Assembly (NCBI RefSeq): GCF_900113905.1
Contig: NZ_FORC01000001.1
Span: forward strand, 1,238,060-1,302,059
DNA from: Phytopseudomonas argentinensis
Lineage (GTDB): Bacteria > Pseudomonadota > Gammaproteobacteria > Pseudomonadales > Pseudomonadaceae
Direction of reading: 5' to 3'
DNA length: 64,000 nucleotides
Shown in pieces: positions 62,402 to 64,000 of this stretch. Position 1 is the first letter of the stretch, and every line of letters starts with the position of its first letter. The translations under genes were made by a program, and so were the position numbers. Under the pieces are notes generated by a model, which saw only the letters and a list, made by a program, of their open reading frames with translations, ran no database searches and was not told the DNA's origin.

Positions 62402-63661
62402 TCATACCCTGGCGTAGGCGCGCGGCAACTTGAGCTCGGTGAGCGTGCCGCCTTCTTCATGGTTATACAGCTTCACCGTGCCGCCGGCACGGGTCACGCT
62501 GGCCTGGCTGAGAAACAGGCCGAGGCCGAAGCCCTTTCCTTTGCCCTTGGTGGTGAAGAACGGCCGGCCCAGTTGCTCGGCGATGGCCAAGGGTACACCG
62601 GCGCCGTAATCGCGAATGCTCAGGCGCACCCACTGGTGGTCCCAGTCCAGGCTGATTTCCAGGTTGTCCGGGCAGGCATCGGCGGCATTGTTGAGCAGAT
62701 TGAGCAGCGCCTGGGTCAGGTCGGCTGGCGGCATCAGTTGCGGCGACTTGCCCACGCCCAGGCATTCGTAACGATAGCTGGCTTCCGGGCGCATCAGGTG
62801 CCAGCGATTGAGGGTGGTCTCCAGCCAGCTGACCGCCGGCATTTCCACCACCGCCTGGCGACGATCCGCTTCGGCGGCGCGCACCAGGTGCTGAAGGGTC
62901 TCCTTGCACAGCTTGACCTGCTCCTGCAGCAGCGCCAGGTCTTCCTGCAGCAACGGATTCTGGTGCTCGCGGCGCAGCTCCTTGATCAGCACGCTCATGG
63001 TCGCCAGCGGCGTACCCAGCTCGTGGGCGGCACCGGCGGCCTGGGTGGCCACGGCCAGCAGTTGCTGATCACGCATGCCCTCTTCACGTCGCTCGGCGCG
63101 CAGTTTCTCCTGCTGGCGCAGCTCCTCGGCCATCTTGGCCACGAAGAAGGTGATCAGCCCCGCCGCCAGGGCGAAGCTCAGCCACATACCGTAGACCAGC
63201 AGGCTCTCGCGCGGGCCCACCGGCAGTTGCAGCGGGTGCGACCAGACCAGCAACAGGGTGTAGGAGGCCAGCGCCATGCCGCCGAGAATCATGGTGAACA
63301 GCCACGGCAGGGTCGCCGCGGCAATGGTCAGCGGCACCAGGTAATAGGACACGAAGGGGTTGGTCGAGCCGCCCGAGTAGTACAACAGCACGCTGTGGAT
63401 GATCAGGTCGAAGCCCAGGTGGATGCCGTATTCGGCCTCGGTGACCGGCCAGGGCCCGCGCAGGCGCAGGGCGGTCAGCAGGCACAGCACCAGGGAGGCG
63501 CCCAGGGTGATGCTCAACTGCAACCAGGGCAGCGGCAACAACTCGGACTTGTAGGCCAGGCCAACCGAACCGGCCTGCGCGGCCAGCACCAGAAAGCGGA
63601 TAAGGGTCAGCCGCCAGAGGTTCTGGCGGCTGGCCGAAAGCAGTTGTACGGGGGCGAGCAT
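62402..63661 (-). CDS. roxS: Redox sensor histidine kinase RoxS (RegB/PrrB family)
   Basis: Membrane sensor kinase of 419 residues. About six transmembrane helices fill residues 20-180, with the quinone-associated motif GGSTNPFVSYY in a loop. The phosphorylated His is in GAAHELGTPLATM near residue 211. A Cys in VKLCKETLQHL corresponds to the redox Cys of RegB. The ATP-binding domain has NLLNNAADAC and GKGFGLGLFL. ATG at 63661 is preceded by GAGGAG 5 bases upstream; the extension to 63766 has no RBS. Confidence 0.95.
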   Translation of the reverse strand: MLAPVQLLSASRQNLWRLTLIRFLVLAAQAGSVGLAYKSELLPLPWLQLSITLGASLVLCLLTALRLRGPWPVTEAEYGIHLGFDLIIHSVLLYYSGGSTNPFVSYYLVPLTIAAATLPWLFTMILGGMALASYTLLLVWSHPLQLPVGPRESLLVYGMWLSFALAAGLITFFVAKMAEELRQQEKLRAERREEGMRDQQLLAVATQAAGAAHELGTPLATMSVLIKELRREHQNPLLQEDLALLQEQVKLCKETLQHLVRAAEADRRQAVVEMPAVSWLETTLNRWHLMRPEASYRYECLGVGKSPQLMPPADLTQALLNLLNNAADACPDNLEISLDWDHQWVRLSIRDYGAGVPLAIAEQLGRPFFTTKGKGKGFGLGLFLSQASVTRAGGTVKLYNHEEGGTLTELKLPRAYARV

Positions 63662-63911
63662 CGATACTCCTCTATGCTCGTTGGCGAGCCCGGCGAGTAT
63701 AACCAAGCCCGCCGGCGGCCTGATGCGGCAACGCGCCGCAGTCGTACGATGATTCCCGCCTGGCACCGGATCAGCGCAGTCACTTGCCGATCAGGGTGGT
63801 CTCAGGTGGGGGTGAATATTTTTTGATTCGCTTAACCCGAATCTCCAGTTTGCCTCGTCTAACCCCATGAACACGGTCTCTATCCGTGCCCGCTATCGAT
63901 AAGGAATCGCC

Positions 63912-64000
63912 ATGCTGCCACTGTCACGCCTCGCCACCGCACTGGCTTTCAGCACCAGCCTGCTCAGCATCGCTGCGCACGCCGATGAGCCGCGCTACAA
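63912..64000 (+). CDS. Start of a secreted protein, probably SIMPL-domain (DUF541), cut by window end
   Basis: The last 89 bases encode MLPLSRLATALAFSTSLLSIAAHADEPRYN, a clear Sec signal peptide with cleavage after AHA. AAGGAA stands 5 bases before the ATG. The position next to roxS matches PA4495, and DEPRYN is how I recall Pseudomonas SIMPL-domain proteins beginning after their signal peptide. The identification is weak because only 29 residues are visible. Confidence 0.55.
   Translation, partial: MLPLSRLATALAFSTSLLSIAAHADEPRY

Overview
The window is a chromosomal segment of a Pseudomonas species (gamma-proteobacterium, high G+C). The gene order follows the Pseudomonas aeruginosa PA4442-PA4495 block almost gene for gene: cysNC-cysD, Nif3, algW, hisC-hisD-hisG-murA-bolA, mlaBCDEF, kdsD-kdsC-lptCAB-rpoN-hpf-ptsN-rapZ-ptsO, sodA-orfX-fumC-fagA, pmbA, yjgA, tldD-nit-yhdP-rng-maf-mreDCB, gatCAB, the mag operon and roxR-roxS. 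Proteins and motifs are Pseudomonas-like, but some insertions are absent from the aeruginosa layout as I know it: an autotransporter after cysD, a LysR gene, an HPP/CBS membrane protein, a phosphonate-type ABC transporter and an AEC permease. No rRNA, tRNA, CRISPR array, prophage or complete insertion sequence was seen.

Layout. 1-2763: sulfate activation (cysNC cut by the window edge, cysD). 3131-5992: a type Va autotransporter with a repeat-rich passenger. 6051-8116: Nif3-family protein and the divergent periplasmic protease AlgW. 8130-12849: histidine genes with murA and bolA. 13048-16076: Mla phospholipid transport operon. 16319-23369: Kdo synthesis, LPS transport, sigma-54 and nitrogen-PTS genes in one direction. 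23449-26535: Fur-box-preceded fagA-fumC-orfX-sodA, ending in a 48-residue membrane protein that is easy to miss. 26718-39669: TldD/PmbA protease pair, nitrilase-like protein, YhdP, RNase G, Maf and the MreBCD cell-shape genes. 39993-43648: GatCAB amidotransferase and an RlpA-like lipoprotein. 43649-46537: repeats, a LysR regulator, and an HPP/CBS membrane protein behind a promoter with an Anr-type site. 46540-56832: the six-gene mag (alpha-2-macroglobulin) operon. 57114-60599: phnD-phnC-phnE-phnE. 60713-63661: AEC permease and RoxRS redox two-component system. 63912-64000: start of a secreted protein cut by the window end.

Much of the segment concerns the cell envelope: lipid A/Kdo supply and LPS transport (Kds, Lpt), lipid asymmetry (Mla, YhdP), peptidoglycan precursor and shape (MurA, Mre, RlpA-like), envelope stress proteolysis (AlgW) and the periplasmic Mag system. 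The rest is central metabolism plus regulation (RpoN, PtsN/NPr/RapZ, Fur, RoxRS, a probable Anr site).

The most notable observations are these. (1) A 142-bp MITE-like element with near-perfect 17-bp terminal inverted repeats and a TA duplication sits in the magD/magE junction; removing it in silico restores an overlapping magD stop and a magE TTG start with a Shine-Dalgarno sequence. (2) There is a run of nine G in the magD coding strand. (3) The HPP/CBS gene has an Anr-type site at exactly the class II distance (-41.5) from a -10 hexamer. (4) MagE combines penicillin-binding-protein-like motifs with a possible SpoIID-like segment and an HExxH-like motif. (5) mreC has no ATG/GTG/TTG start at its conserved N-terminus. 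(6) A 48-residue membrane protein is coupled to sodA.
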